From: Halorubrum sp. PV6
GTDB lineage: Archaea; Halobacteriota; Halobacteria; Halobacteriales; Haloferacaceae
Direction of reading: 5' to 3'
DNA length: 64,000 nucleotides
Assembly (NCBI RefSeq): GCF_003990725.2
Contig: NZ_CP030064.1
Span: 1,674,001 to 1,738,000, forward strand
Each line of letters opens with the position of its first letter. The first letter of the stretch is position 1. Made by a program: the position numbers and the translations under genes. Below, piece by piece: positions 23,902-34,054 of the stretch. Under the pieces are notes generated by a model. The model was not told the DNA's origin. It was given only the letters and a program-made list of their open reading frames with translations, and ran no database searches.

Positions 23902-25635
23902 ATGTCGACGACACAGCAGTCGCGGTCGGGCCTCCGGCAGCGGTACGAGTCCCTCCTGTGGGGGACGATGGACCGCCTCGGAGTCACCGAGTCGATAGAG
24001 CGGAAGGTCGTTACGGCCGTCGGGATCCAGTTTCTCGTCACCGTCGGTATCTTCCTGACGCAGTTTCTCGTGTCCGGAACGCTGGCGTACGTCCTCTCCG
24101 CCGCCCTCTTCGTCGGCGCCGTCGTCGCGATATACAACACCCTGCTCATCGTCCGGAGCGACTTCGTGGCCCCGCTCCGGCGACTCGAAGCGGGCGCCGA
24201 CGCGATCGCGGCGGGCGATATCACCGCGATCGACTCGGCCGAGGACGCCGAGTCGGGGCTCGTCGGCAGCGACCAGCCGGACGAGATCGGGAGCCTCGTG
24301 AACGCCTTCACCGAGGTCGAGGGGTACCTCAACACGGTCGCGGCGCAGTCCGAGGCGCTCGCCGCCCAGGAGTTCGACGACCCCGTCCTCGACGAGACGG
24401 TGCCGGGCGCGTTCGGCGACTCGCTCGACGAGATGGCCGACAACCTGGAGGCGCACACGACGGAACTCGAATCCCTCGTCGACGCCTTCGGCGCGGCGGC
24501 GGAGCGCGCCCAAGAGGGCGACCTGACCGCCCGGATCGACGAGAGCGAGGTCGCGACCGACGAGCAGCGGTACGCCGAACTGGTGGCCAACTACAACCGG
24601 CTCGTGACCTCGCTCGGGGGGACCGTCGGGGAGGTCGCGGCGTTCACCGGCGACGTGGCCGACGCGAGCGACGACGTGCGCGCGAGCATGGACGAGGTCG
24701 ACGCCGCGAGCGAGGAGGTCGCGCGCTCGGTCCAGGAGATAAGCGACGGCGCCGCGGAACAGACCGACGAGCTGGCGGCGGTATCGAGCGAGATGAGCAC
24801 GCTCTCCGCGACCGTCGAGGAGATCGCGGCCTCGGCCGACAAGGCGGCGTCGACCGCGGAGACCGCCGCGGAGCGAGGCCGGGCGGGCCGCGAGGAGGCG
24901 GTCGAGGCGATAGCGGAGTTGGAGGCGCTCGAAGCCCGGATCGCGGAGACCGCGACCGCCGTGGAGGACCTGGTCGACCGGATCGGCGAGATCGACGAGA
25001 TCGCTTCCGTGATCGATGGAATCGCCGAAGAGACGAACCTGCTCGCCCTGAACGCGTCCATCGAGGCGGCCCGCGCCGACGGCTCCGGAGACGGGTTCGC
25101 GGTCGTCGCCGACGAGGTGAAGGCGCTCGCCGAGGAGACCCGCGAGGAGGCCGCCGCCATCTCCGGCCGCATCGACGAGGTGCAACGAGCGTCCGCGGAG
25201 ACCGCCGCCGACGTCGACGAGATGGAGTCGCAGGCGTCCGACGGCGTCGAGACGATCGAGTCCACGCTCCGGGAGTTCGAGGAGGTCGTCGAGGACGTGA
25301 CGACCGTCAACGAGACGGTCCAGGAGATCAGCCACGCGACCGACGACCAGGCGCGGACGACACAGGAGGTCGTCGACATGGTCGACGGCATCTCCTCGGT
25401 CAGCCAGCAGACGGCGACGGAGGCGGAGACCGTCGCGGCCGCGGCCGAGGAGCAGACGGCGACCGTCTCCGAGGTCACTCGGCGGGTCCACGCGCTGTCG
25501 GACCAGTCCGACGCGCTGCTCGCGACGCTCGACGAGTTCGACGTGCCCGACGACGCGGCGGCAACCGCGATCGGAGCGGACGCACCGGAGACGGGCGCCC
25601 CGGTCGAAGCGAGCGCGGCCGCTGACGACGACTAG
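23902..25635 (+). CDS. Methyl-accepting chemotaxis transducer without an extracellular sensor
   Basis: 577 residues. Two membrane segments (about 37-57 and 62-84) are separated by only a few residues, so there is no ligand-binding domain outside. HAMP-like regions follow at about 85-140 and 165-200, then the long coiled-coil signalling domain. Its hairpin tip [20 protein letters not shown] (about 372-391) binds CheA/CheW. An acidic tail ends the protein. It may sense through its membrane or HAMP part, or through a partner. No che genes are adjacent. A TATA-like CTTCTTAAC lies about 30 bases upstream. Confidence 0.9.
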   Translation: MSTTQQSRSGLRQRYESLLWGTMDRLGVTESIERKVVTAVGIQFLVTVGIFLTQFLVSGTLAYVLSAALFVGAVVAIYNTLLIVRSDFVAPLRRLEAGADAIAAGDITAIDSAEDAESGLVGSDQPDEIGSLVNAFTEVEGYLNTVAAQSEALAAQEFDDPVLDETVPGAFGDSLDEMADNLEAHTTELESLVDAFGAAAERAQEGDLTARIDESEVATDEQRYAELVANYNRLVTSLGGTVGEVAAFTGDVADASDDVRASMDEVDAASEEVARSVQEISDGAAEQTDELAAVSSEMSTLSATVEEIAASADKAASTAETAAERGRAGREEAVEAIAELEALEARIAETATAVEDLVDRIGEIDEIASVIDGIAEETNLLALNASIEAARADGSGDGFAVVADEVKALAEETREEAAAISGRIDEVQRASAETAADVDEMESQASDGVETIESTLREFEEVVEDVTTVNETVQEISHATDDQARTTQEVVDMVDGISSVSQQTATEAETVAAAAEEQTATVSEVTRRVHALSDQSDALLATLDEFDVPDDAAATAIGADAPETGAPVEASAAADDD

Positions 25636-25684
25636 CCGAACGGGTTCTTTTAAAAAAGGTAAACGAGCGCGTCGCGTCGCCGCG

Positions 25685-25924
25685 TTACTCGGCTGGTCCG
25701 CGACCGCCGAGCGAGGGGAGCGTTACGCCGATTTCACCGAGGAGGGCGCCGAGCGCCGCGTAGCCGAGGACGGCCACGGACGAGATGAGGAGCACCTGTC
25801 CGACGAGGACGAGCAGCGCGGACACCGGGTCGCCGGCGCCGAGGATCAGGTCGTTCAGGAAGATGTCGAGGAACCGGCCGACATCGCCAACGAGTCGGGA
25901 GACGAAGCCGATGAGCGCCATCAT
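25685..25924 (-). CDS. Small conserved-looking membrane protein
   Basis: 79 residues. An amphipathic N-terminal part (FVSRLVGDVGRFLDIFLNDL) is followed by two membrane helices (about 37-56 and 58-72). Family not known to me. The protein-like pattern and acidic N-terminal region favour a real gene. It stands between the transducer and the site-2 protease, convergent with the former. Confidence 0.6.
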   Translation of the reverse strand: MMALIGFVSRLVGDVGRFLDIFLNDLILGAGDPVSALLVLVGQVLLISSVAVLGYAALGALLGEIGVTLPSLGGRGPAE

Positions 25925-26109
25925 GGCCCGCAGTTGGGCCGGGGGGTACTTGGGTGTTGAGTTCGCGGCGGGCTCTCGGCGGGACGCGTCGCCCGGCGCG
26001 TCGGTTCGTTTCGTCTCCTCGGTCCCGCGCGCGCCGGCGGAGACGACTCGGCGCGCTCCGGTCTTGACAACCGAACGGCTTACACCCGACGGACACGGAC
26101 CTATTCGTC

Positions 26110-27981
26110 ATGAACGCCCTGACGGACCTGTTCGCTGGGAACACGCTACTGCTGGTCCTCACAGGGGTCCTCGCCTACTCCGCGGCCGCGATGTGGCTTC
26201 GGGATCGCGGGGTCCTCCCCGAGGCGGTCCGCGTCTCCGGACCGGTGTTGACCCTTCGCACGCTCCGCGGCCGAGCGTTTCTCAACCGCATCGCCGCGCC
26301 CCGTCGCTTCTGGCGGGCCGTCGCGAACCTCGGACTCGGCGGCGCGCTCGTCGCGATGGTGGCGTCGTTCGTCCTGATCCTCTCGTCGGCGCTCTCCGCG
26401 ATCCGCACCGTCCAGCCGTCGGCGATCCAACAGCCGCAGAACTTCCTCATCATCCCCGGCGTGAACGACTTCCTCCCGCTCTCTGTCGCGCCGGAGATCA
26501 TCGCCGGCCTCGGCATCGCGATGGTCATCCACGAGGGGGCACACGGCCTGTTGTGCCGCGTCGAGGGGATAGACATCGAGTCGATGGGGCTGGTCTTCTT
26601 CGCGCTGCTCCCGGTCGGCGCCTTCGTCGAGCCGGACGAGGAGGCGACGCAGGAGGCCTCTCGCGGCGCTCGCGCCCGGATGTTCGCCGCCGGCGTCACC
26701 GCGAACACGCTCCTCACCGTCGTCGTCTTCGCCCTCCTCTTCGGGCCGGTCGTCGGCGCCATCGCCCCGGCGCCCGGCTTCGCGGTCGGCGAAGTGACCC
26801 CCGAGTCGCCCGCCGCCGCGGCGAACATCACGCACGGCGACCGGCTGGTCGCGGTCGGCGACACGCCGGTCGACACCCCCGACGAGTTCGAGACCGCGCT
26901 CGCGGCGGCCGGCGAGACCGTGCAGATCACGGCCGAGGACGGCGACGGAACGCGGACCGTGACGGTGACCCGCGAGTTACACGTGATCGGCTCCGCCGGC
27001 GGGAACCCCCTCGGCGTGACGATCGAGTCGGACCCCGTCGGGATCACCGCCGTCAACGGCGCGCCCGTCTCGACCGAGCGCGAGTTCCTCGACGCCGTCG
27101 GCGACGCGGAGCGCGCGACGGTGACCGTCGACGCCGACGGCGCGGCCAACGCCACGGTCGCGTCCGAGACGGCCGAGATCCCGATCGGCGCGTACGCCCT
27201 CGGCGTGCAGGAGGGTGGACCGCTCAACGCCGAGGGCGCGCCCCTCGGTGAGCCCCTCACCATCGTGTCGATCGACGGCGACCGCGTCCGGACCAACGAC
27301 GAGCTCTCGACCGTGCTGGCGGACCGCGAGCCGGGCACGACCGTCGAGGTCGTCGGGTACGACACCGCCGACGAGCGCGTCACCTACGACGTGGAGCTCG
27401 ACCCCCACCCGAACCGCGAGGGCGGGTTCATCGGCGTGACGGTGTTCCCCGGCAGCAGCGGGCTCGCGCTCGACGACTTCGGCGCCTCGCAGTACCCCGC
27501 GGGGACGTACCTCGAACTCCTCGGCGGCGACGGCGGCGAGGGCGGAACCGGCGGGGTCGCGCTCAGTAACCTCACCGGCTCGCCGCTCGGGCTCGTGTTC
27601 GCCTCGCTCATCCTCCCGCTCGGCAGCCTGTTCGGGCTCCCGTTCAACTTCGCGGGGTTCACCGGGGTGTTGACGAACTTCTACGTGGTCGAGGGGCCCC
27701 TCGCCGTCCTCGGCGGCGGGACGTTCCTGCTCGCGAACCTCCTCTTTTGGACCGGGTGGATCAACATCCAACTCGCGCTGTTCAACTGCCTCCCGGCGTT
27801 CCCGCTCGACGGCGGGCGCATCCTCCGGATGGTCGCGGAGGCGGTCATCAGCCGCGTGCCGGTCTCCGACCGCCACGCCGCGGTCCGGACGATCACGGTG
27901 TCGTCCGGTCTCGTCATGCTCGCCGGCCTAATCATGATGATCTTCGGCAACCAGATCCTCTCCGCGCTCGGGCTGATCTGA
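26110..27981 (+). CDS. Site-2 protease (M50 family) with PDZ domains
   Basis: Intramembrane metalloprotease of 623 residues. The zinc site is HEGAH (H141, E142, H145) in a membrane helix; the third ligand is D567 in NCLPAFPLDGGRI. Two PDZ-like regions (about 225-290 and 370-440, GEVTPESPAAAANITHGDRL and EPLTIVSIDGDRV) sit between, exposed outside the membrane. Such proteases release membrane-tethered regulators or clear signal peptides. The substrate is not identifiable here. It is longer than minimal archaeal S2P because of the double PDZ region. Confidence 0.9.
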   Translation: MNALTDLFAGNTLLLVLTGVLAYSAAAMWLRDRGVLPEAVRVSGPVLTLRTLRGRAFLNRIAAPRRFWRAVANLGLGGALVAMVASFVLILSSALSAIRTVQPSAIQQPQNFLIIPGVNDFLPLSVAPEIIAGLGIAMVIHEGAHGLLCRVEGIDIESMGLVFFALLPVGAFVEPDEEATQEASRGARARMFAAGVTANTLLTVVVFALLFGPVVGAIAPAPGFAVGEVTPESPAAAANITHGDRLVAVGDTPVDTPDEFETALAAAGETVQITAEDGDGTRTVTVTRELHVIGSAGGNPLGVTIESDPVGITAVNGAPVSTEREFLDAVGDAERATVTVDADGAANATVASETAEIPIGAYALGVQEGGPLNAEGAPLGEPLTIVSIDGDRVRTNDELSTVLADREPGTTVEVVGYDTADERVTYDVELDPHPNREGGFIGVTVFPGSSGLALDDFGASQYPAGTYLELLGGDGGEGGTGGVALSNLTGSPLGLVFASLILPLGSLFGLPFNFAGFTGVLTNFYVVEGPLAVLGGGTFLLANLLFWTGWINIQLALFNCLPAFPLDGGRILRMVAEAVISRVPVSDRHAAVRTITVSSGLVMLAGLIMMIFGNQILSALGLI

Positions 27982-28053
27982 GCCGGCGGCGAGGTACCCG
28001 GTGACGTTCGCCGTAGGGGAAACGGGTTTCTCCGCGCGCCGAAACCGTACCCC

Positions 28054-29352
28054 ATGAGCTACTCACGCACCGTCGAGATCGAGGGGCACGTCATCGACAG
28101 CGGGACGATGCAGCGCTGTTTCGGCGCGGTGATGGATCTCGGCGGCTCCTTCGACGTCGACCAGTTCGACGTGGGGACCAACGAGGAGGCCGAGTCGTAC
28201 TGCCGCATGGCCGTGTCGGCCGACGACGAGGAGACCCTCCAAGCGATCCTTCACGAACTCCACCAGAACGGCGCGGTGTTAGAGGACCCGAGCGACGTCG
28301 AACTCATCGCGGCGCCCGCGGACAAGGTCGTCCCGCCGGACTTCTACTCCACCACGAACCACCCGACCGAAGTGCTGTACGACGGCGAGTGGATCGACGT
28401 CGAGCGGATCGAGATGGACTGCGCGCTGATCGTCGACCCCGAGGGCGGGCCGGACGGCGAGCCGCGGGCCTACACGAAGGTCCTCAACGCGGTCGAGGAG
28501 GGGGATTTAGTCGCGACCGACGAGTCGGGCGTGCGCGTGAACCCGCCCGAGCGCCCGCGCACCGGCGGGGCGTTCGGCTTCATGCAGGGCGGCGTCTCCT
28601 CCGAACGCCCCTCCGAGTCGACGATCCGGGAGGTCGCTGGCGAGCTTCGCCGGGTGAGCGATGAGGGCGGCAACGTCATGGTCGTCGCCGGTCCGGCCGT
28701 GATCCACTCGGGCGCGGGCGAGGCGCTGGCGAAGTTGGTCGAGGCCGGTTACGTCGACTCGCTTTCGGCCGGCAACGGGTTCGCCACGCACGATCTGGAG
28801 CGCTCGCTGTACGGCACGTCGCTCGGGATGGACGTGGAGACGCTCGAACACCCGCGGAAGGGGCACAAACACCACATCTGGACCATCTCGGAGATCATCC
28901 GGGCCGGCGGCATCGAGGCGGCCGTCGACGACGGCATCATCACGGAGGGCGTGATGTACGAGTGCGTGCGAAACGACGTCGACACCGTGTTGGCGGGGTC
29001 GATCCGAGACGACGGACCCCTGCCCGACACGATCACCGACGCGGTCGAGGCGCAGAACGCCATCCGGGACCAGGCCCACGACGCCGACATCGTGTTGATG
29101 CTCGCGACGCTGCTCCACTCGGTCGCGGCCGGGAACTGCCTCCCGTCGACGACCAAGACCGTCTGCGTCGACATCAACCCCGCCACGGTCACCCAGCTGC
29201 TCGACCGCGGGTCGGCACAGGCGATCGGCATGGTCACCGACATCGGGACGTTCGTCCCCACGCTCACGGAGTTCGTGCTGGAGGGCGGAGCCGAAGCCGA
29301 AGCCGAAGACGCCGCGACACCCGACGACCACTCGCCCGGCGGCGACCGATGA
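28054..29352 (+). CDS. TIGR00300 family protein, putative archaeal ornithine cyclodeaminase
   Basis: 432 residues. The N-terminal LOR/SDH-type domain begins MSYSRTVEIEGHVIDSGTMQ. A Rossmann-like C-terminal half contains VVAGPAVIHSGAGEALAKLV, AGNGFATHDLERSLYGTSLG, KGHKHHIWTISEI and LHSVAAGNCLPS. A methanogen member of this family has been reported as ornithine cyclodeaminase (ornithine to proline and ammonia); that activity is inferred here. The GNAT gene follows with an ATGA overlap. Confidence 0.83.
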   Translation: MSYSRTVEIEGHVIDSGTMQRCFGAVMDLGGSFDVDQFDVGTNEEAESYCRMAVSADDEETLQAILHELHQNGAVLEDPSDVELIAAPADKVVPPDFYSTTNHPTEVLYDGEWIDVERIEMDCALIVDPEGGPDGEPRAYTKVLNAVEEGDLVATDESGVRVNPPERPRTGGAFGFMQGGVSSERPSESTIREVAGELRRVSDEGGNVMVVAGPAVIHSGAGEALAKLVEAGYVDSLSAGNGFATHDLERSLYGTSLGMDVETLEHPRKGHKHHIWTISEIIRAGGIEAAVDDGIITEGVMYECVRNDVDTVLAGSIRDDGPLPDTITDAVEAQNAIRDQAHDADIVLMLATLLHSVAAGNCLPSTTKTVCVDINPATVTQLLDRGSAQAIGMVTDIGTFVPTLTEFVLEGGAEAEAEDAATPDDHSPGGDR

Positions 29353-29867
29353 CCGTCGACCTCCGCCCGTACGACGCCGCGGCCGACGCCGACGCGCTGT
29401 ACGAGCGCAAAGTCGCCTTCGAGCGCGGGCTCGGCGACTCGACGGGCGGCGACGGGAAGGCCGCCACCTACGAGGGAAAACTCACCGACGCCTACCGCGA
29501 GTCGTGGCTCGCGTGGGTCGACCGCTGCGTCGACGACGACCCCCGATGCGTGACCGTCGCGGTCGACGAGGACGAGGAGACACAGGACCGCGCGGTCGTC
29601 GGCTACGTGTTCGTCCTCCCCGAGCGCCTCGCGTTCGTGTGGGACGCCGCCGTCATCAACGAGCTCTACGTCGTCCCCGAACACCGGGGGACCGGCGTCG
29701 CCGACGACCTGATGGACGCCGCCGTCGCGCTCGCCGGCGATCAGACGCTCCCGCTCGACCGCGTGGTCCTCGACGTTGACGCCGCCAACGAGCGCGCGAG
29801 GGCGTTCTACGACCGCCACGGCTTCGAGTCGTGGGGCGAGATGGTGGCGCGCCCCATCGACGACTGA
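29349..29867 (+). CDS. GNAT-family N-acetyltransferase
   Basis: 172 residues. The acetyl-CoA loop is INELYVVPEHRGTGVADDLM, followed by LDVDAANERARAFYDRHGFE, both standard for the fold. ATG 29349 overlaps the TIGR00300 stop by four bases, so the genes are translationally coupled. The acceptor could be an amino acid or protein N-terminus; it is not determinable. Confidence 0.88.
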   Translation: MTVDLRPYDAAADADALYERKVAFERGLGDSTGGDGKAATYEGKLTDAYRESWLAWVDRCVDDDPRCVTVAVDEDEETQDRAVVGYVFVLPERLAFVWDAAVINELYVVPEHRGTGVADDLMDAAVALAGDQTLPLDRVVLDVDAANERARAFYDRHGFESWGEMVARPIDD

Positions 29868-29888
29868 TCCGACCCGGAAGAGTCGCGT

Positions 29889-31346
29889 CTACTCCGGCTC
29901 CACGTACGCCTGCCGCCACAGGAACCGCGTCGGCCAGACGAGGAAGGGGAGCAGGAAGCCGACCTGTACGGTCGTCCCCGGATCGCCCCACGGCCCGGCG
30001 ATCAACGCGACCGCGCCCCCGGTGACGGCGACCCCGACCGCGACGGCGAACGCGGCGATCCGACGGTCCATCGCCGGCAGGGAGGTCGAACGGACGGGGA
30101 GGTCGAACGCCGAGACGAGACGCTCGCCGTCGGCGACCGGCCCGACGACGCGCTCCGTCTCGTCGTCGCCGACCCCGGCGGTCAACTCGACGGTCCGCGC
30201 GTCGAAGGCGCGGTCCGGAAACCGGGTGTGAACCACGCTCGCTCCGCGGAGCCGGTCGACCGAGGCGGCCCACTGCGGCTCGTCGAGCCACGCGTCGTAC
30301 GCGATCAGCCGGTCCCCGTACCGGCGGTACTCGATCGGCGCGTGGGCGAGCGCGAACCCGGCGACGTTCACGGCGAGCGCGGCGAGGTACAGCGAGGCGA
30401 CGACGACCGCGGACCAGACGACGACGGTTCCGGAGGCGTCGCCGACGAACAGGCCGAACGCCGCGATCCACACGATGAAGAAGCCGGTCGCGTAGGCCGG
30501 GGCGACCCCGGTGAGCGTTCGCAGCACGGCGGTCGCGACCGCGGCCCGTCGGTGGACCGGTATCTCGGCGTCCGGCTCGGCGTCGGGGACCTCGATCGGA
30601 TCCGGGTCGGCGGCCGCCTCGGAGGGGCCCGAGAGCCAGCCGGTGAGCCGCCCGCCGGCGGAGCCGTCGTCGCCGTGCGTCGCGCGGAACGCCGACCACT
30701 CGACGACGAGTTTGACGGCGACGACCCCGGCGAGGACGGCGACCCCGCCCGCGGCGGCGTGGAGCGACGGGAGCGCGAACAGGGCGAACACGAGGAAGAA
30801 CCCCCGTCTCGCCGGCGTCTCGACGACCGCGTACGGCGAGGTCTCCGCGTACCGCTCCCGGCCGAAGTAGTCCCCCGCGGTGTCGACCGCCTGCCCGGCC
30901 ACGAGCGCGAGCGCCGACGCCAGCACCTCCGGGCTGGCGAGCAGGGCCGGCACGTCGAACACCTGCGAGAACGCGACACCGACGAACAGCCCGAGCCACG
31001 CGGTCGCGCCGCAGACGGCCGCCGCGAAGGGGACGTTTCTGGGGTAGACGGGCGGGAGCCACGCGACCGGGCGGACCGCGCCGCGTTTGCTCGCCAGCGG
31101 CGACTCGCCGACGCTGATGACGCCCGAATCGCGGTCCTCCGGGGGCGCTCGGGCCGCGAACAGCGCCGTCGCCCCCGCCAGCGGGACCGACACCACCGCC
31201 TCGACCGCGTACACCGCGGCGAGCGTCGCGGGGTCCCAGCCGAGGCGGACCACCCCGCCGAGCGGGACCAAGTTGGCGAACAGGACGGGGAGGAAGCCGG
31301 CGGCTCCGAGCGATTCCAGCCGGTCGCGGCGAGCGATGGAGGGCAT
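29889..31346 (-). CDS. DUF6498-like polytopic membrane protein
   Basis: 485 residues with about ten hydrophobic segments and a long charged loop (about 215-265, SGPSEAAADPDPIEVPDAEP). A soluble region near 370-430 (DEPQWAASVDRLRGASVVHT) precedes two last helices. I recall similar haloarchaeal proteins annotated DUF6498. ATG 31346 is preferred to a GTG 18 bases upstream. Function unknown; monocistronic and convergent with the GNAT gene. Confidence 0.72.
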   Translation of the reverse strand: MPSIARRDRLESLGAAGFLPVLFANLVPLGGVVRLGWDPATLAAVYAVEAVVSVPLAGATALFAARAPPEDRDSGVISVGESPLASKRGAVRPVAWLPPVYPRNVPFAAAVCGATAWLGLFVGVAFSQVFDVPALLASPEVLASALALVAGQAVDTAGDYFGRERYAETSPYAVVETPARRGFFLVFALFALPSLHAAAGGVAVLAGVVAVKLVVEWSAFRATHGDDGSAGGRLTGWLSGPSEAAADPDPIEVPDAEPDAEIPVHRRAAVATAVLRTLTGVAPAYATGFFIVWIAAFGLFVGDASGTVVVWSAVVVASLYLAALAVNVAGFALAHAPIEYRRYGDRLIAYDAWLDEPQWAASVDRLRGASVVHTRFPDRAFDARTVELTAGVGDDETERVVGPVADGERLVSAFDLPVRSTSLPAMDRRIAAFAVAVGVAVTGGAVALIAGPWGDPGTTVQVGFLLPFLVWPTRFLWRQAYVEPE

Positions 31347-31556
31347 CGGTCGTTGGTTCCTCACGGGCGCTCACGATAATAACTCCACTGCACGCGGGGA
31401 GCCGCTCGCCCGTTCGACCCGACGGCGTCGGCGGCGACGCGGTTGGACCGGGGTCCGAACCGGTAGCCGGAGCCCGGTGACGACGCCTCGGTCCGCGCCT
31501 TCAGGACGCGAGAACGTCGGACAGAAGTTATGTGCGTTCCCGCGCCATCTCCACGT

Positions 31557-31982
31557 ATGAGCTACCTTGTTGCAACCGACGGATCGACGCAAAGCGACGA
31601 CGCGGTCCGGTACGCCGCCCGACAGGCGGTCGCATTCTACGAGACGCTGGAGATCGCTCACGTGCTGACGCCGGACTCGGAACTGGTCGACGGGACGATC
31701 ATCCTCCCCGGCGAGACGGCGGCGGTCGAGGCCGGAGAAGGGGTCTTAGAGAACGCCCGCCTCGTCGCCGAGGAGGCGGTCGGCGACGAACCGATCGACA
31801 TCGAGACGCAGCTGCTCACCGGGCGCCCGGCCGACGCGCTCACGAACTACGCCGCCGAGGAGGCCATCGACGCCATCTACGTCGGCCACCGCGGGCTCTC
31901 GGAGGAGCGCGAGCAGGTCGTCGGGAGCGTCGCGAAAAGCGTCGTCGACAAAGCCGACGTGCCTGTGACGGTGATTCGGTAG
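31557..31982 (+). CDS. Universal stress protein (UspA domain)
   Basis: 141 residues in a single Usp domain: YLVATDGSTQSDDAVRYAAR at the start, then IDAIYVGHRGLSEEREQVVG and SVAKSVVDKADVPVTVIR, giving the ATP-binding G-x2-G-x9-G(S) pattern. ATG 31557 has a TATA-like AGTTATG about 30 bases upstream. Likely a stress-related nucleotide-binding protein. Confidence 0.9.
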   Translation: MSYLVATDGSTQSDDAVRYAARQAVAFYETLEIAHVLTPDSELVDGTIILPGETAAVEAGEGVLENARLVAEEAVGDEPIDIETQLLTGRPADALTNYAAEEAIDAIYVGHRGLSEEREQVVGSVAKSVVDKADVPVTVIR

Positions 31983-32120
31983 GGGACGAACGGTTTATCG
32001 GCTGTACAGGTCCTAAGAAACGCGATTTTGACTTTTGAGCCGCCGTCGAAGGCGTCAGAGGCGCCGGAAAGAACCGCCATCGTCGCACCTTCAAAGGGGG
32101 CTTGGCCCCTACGACCGGTG

Positions 32121-32993
32121 ATGGCTTCAGACGTACTCGTCACGGCGGATTGGGTCGAATCGAACCTCGACGCGTTTCAGGACGACGACTCGGACTTCCG
32201 ACTCGTCGAGATAAACAACCCGACAGTCACCGACGAATCGGACTACACCCCTTACGACGCGGGGCACATCCCCGGCGCGCTGAACTTCGAGTGGGACGCC
32301 GTGTTCACCGACGAGACGGAACGCGACATCGTCTCGAAGGAGAACTTCGCGAAGCGAAACGGCGAGGGCGGTGTCGACGCCGACACGACGGTCGTGGTGT
32401 ACGGCGGCGGTCGCGTCCCGAACTGGTTCGCGCTGTTCGGCTACTGGATCTACAAGTACTACGGCCACGACGACGTGCGCGTCATCGACGGGGGGAAGGG
32501 GTACTGGGTCGACAACGACTACCCGCTCTCGACCGACGCCCCCGAGTTCACGCCGCGCGAGTACGAGGCCCGCGGCCCCTTCGAGAGCGTTCGCGCGTAC
32601 AAAGACGACATCGACAAGGCCATCGAAGAGGGGATCCCGATGGTCGACGTGCGCTCGCCCGAGGAGTTCTCCGGCGAGGTCATCGCCCCCGAAGGGCTCA
32701 ACGAGACGGCCCAGCGCGGCGGTCACATCCCCGGCGCGAGTAACGTGCCGATCGGCACCACGCTGAACGAGGATGGCACGTTTAAAAGTGCGGAGGAACT
32801 GCGCGAGCTCTACGCCGACGCCGGCGTCGACGGCGACGAGTCCACGATCACCTACTGCCGCGTCGGCGAGCGCTCGTCGATCGAGTGGTTCCTCCTCCAC
32901 GAACTGCTCGGCTACGACGACGTGCGGAACTACGACGGCTCGTGGACCGAGTGGGGGAACCTCATCGGCGCACCGATCGAGACGGGCGAGTAA
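32121..32993 (+). CDS. Thiosulfate sulfurtransferase (two-domain rhodanese)
   Basis: 290 residues with two rhodanese domains. The N-terminal one (VVVYGGGRVPNWFALFGYW) lacks the catalytic cysteine; the C-terminal one has CRVGERSS with C246 as the sulfur-carrying residue. It moves sulfane sulfur from thiosulfate or similar donors to cyanide or a thiol acceptor in the cytoplasm. ATG 32121 follows a purine-rich leader. The epimerase gene is convergent. Confidence 0.92.
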   Translation: MASDVLVTADWVESNLDAFQDDDSDFRLVEINNPTVTDESDYTPYDAGHIPGALNFEWDAVFTDETERDIVSKENFAKRNGEGGVDADTTVVVYGGGRVPNWFALFGYWIYKYYGHDDVRVIDGGKGYWVDNDYPLSTDAPEFTPREYEARGPFESVRAYKDDIDKAIEEGIPMVDVRSPEEFSGEVIAPEGLNETAQRGGHIPGASNVPIGTTLNEDGTFKSAEELRELYADAGVDGDESTITYCRVGERSSIEWFLLHELLGYDDVRNYDGSWTEWGNLIGAPIETGE

Positions 32994-33008
32994 GCGCCGA
33001 CTCCCCCG

Positions 33009-33947
33009 CTACTCGTCGACCAACTCGGCGGCGAGTTCGCGCGTCGCGCGGCGAACCGCCTCGTGGCTGGAGCGGTCAGGCTCCCAGCCGAGCGCCGACA
33101 GTTTCTCGATGGAGAGCCGCATCTTCGGTACGTCGCCGGTCCAGCCGCGGTCGCCGCCCGTGTACGTGTAGGTCGGGTCGACGTCGAGTTCCTCGCTCAC
33201 GATGTCGGCGATGGCGGTGACCGAGGTCGTCGTGCGCGTGCCGAGGTTGTACGTGTTGAACTCGTCGTCCGCGTTCTCGACGACGTGTTGCATGGCCTCG
33301 ACGCACTCGGTGACGTGGAGGTAGGACTTCTCCTGGCGGCCGTCGCCGAGGATTTCGAGCTCCGACGGGTCGGCGAGGAGCTTCTCGATGAAGTCCGGAA
33401 TGACGTTGCCGCGCTGGTGGGGGCCGACGATGTTGGCGAACCGGAACACCCAGGCGGTAAATCCGTAGGAGTGCGCGTACGTCGAGAGCAGCGCCTCGTC
33501 AGCCAACTTCGACGAGCCGTAGATGGAGATGGGTTCGAGCGGCGCGTAATCCTCCGGCGTCGGTCGCGGGGCCTCGCCGTAGACGGTCGACGAGGAGGTA
33601 AACGCCACCTTCGAGACATCGACTTCTTGCATGCGTTCGAGGAGATTGTACGTCATCTCGGTGTTCTCCTCGAACAGCGTTCGGTCGTCGTCGTAGTTCG
33701 TGTCCGTGTACGCGGCGAGGTGGAACACGACATCGACGTCCGGGGTCAGCGCTCGCGCCACGTCGTCCGGCTCGGTGAGGTCCGCCCGCACGAACGTCGC
33801 GTCGGACGGAACCCGGTCGCGGTCTCCCTTCGAGAGGTCGTCGGCGACGGTGACGGTCGCGCCGCGGGCGAGCAGGTCGCGCGCGAGGTGGCTCCCGATG
33901 AGCCCCGCACCGCCCGTGATCAGTGCATGTGACTGCGAGAGATCCAT
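33009..33947 (-). CDS. NAD-dependent epimerase/dehydratase, UDP-glucose 4-epimerase-like
   Basis: 312 residues of the extended SDR fold. It has NAD site ITGGAGLIGSHLARDLL, FHLAAYTD, the catalytic region FTSSSTVYGEAP and the YxxxK motif in SIYGSSKLADEAL. It likely epimerises or modifies a nucleotide sugar for glycan synthesis. I chose ATG 33947 because the NAD motif follows within ten residues; the longer open frame upstream is not protein-like. Confidence 0.9.
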   Translation of the reverse strand: MDLSQSHALITGGAGLIGSHLARDLLARGATVTVADDLSKGDRDRVPSDATFVRADLTEPDDVARALTPDVDVVFHLAAYTDTNYDDDRTLFEENTEMTYNLLERMQEVDVSKVAFTSSSTVYGEAPRPTPEDYAPLEPISIYGSSKLADEALLSTYAHSYGFTAWVFRFANIVGPHQRGNVIPDFIEKLLADPSELEILGDGRQEKSYLHVTECVEAMQHVVENADDEFNTYNLGTRTTTSVTAIADIVSEELDVDPTYTYTGGDRGWTGDVPKMRLSIEKLSALGWEPDRSSHEAVRRATRELAAELVDE

Positions 33948-34023
33948 ACACGCCAGTTCGTACACGGAGCAAAGTACCTTCGGAGAAAGAGAGAGCCGGG
34001 GCGACCGGGCCGGCCGTGCAAAC

Positions 34024-34030
34024 GTATTTA
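34024..34030 (+). promoter_or_regulatory. TATA box of the DUF2892 gene
   Basis: GTATTTA, centred about 28 bases before ATG 34055, implies a leaderless transcript. Confidence 0.6.
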
Positions 34031-34054
34031 TCGTCGTGTACCGTATTGTGACAC

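Noticed and set aside
23521-25491. A 656-codon open frame on the minus strand over the transducer gene
   Set aside because: Composition is Arg/Leu/Gly-rich and no motif is present; the plus-strand frame carries the conserved transducer hairpin.
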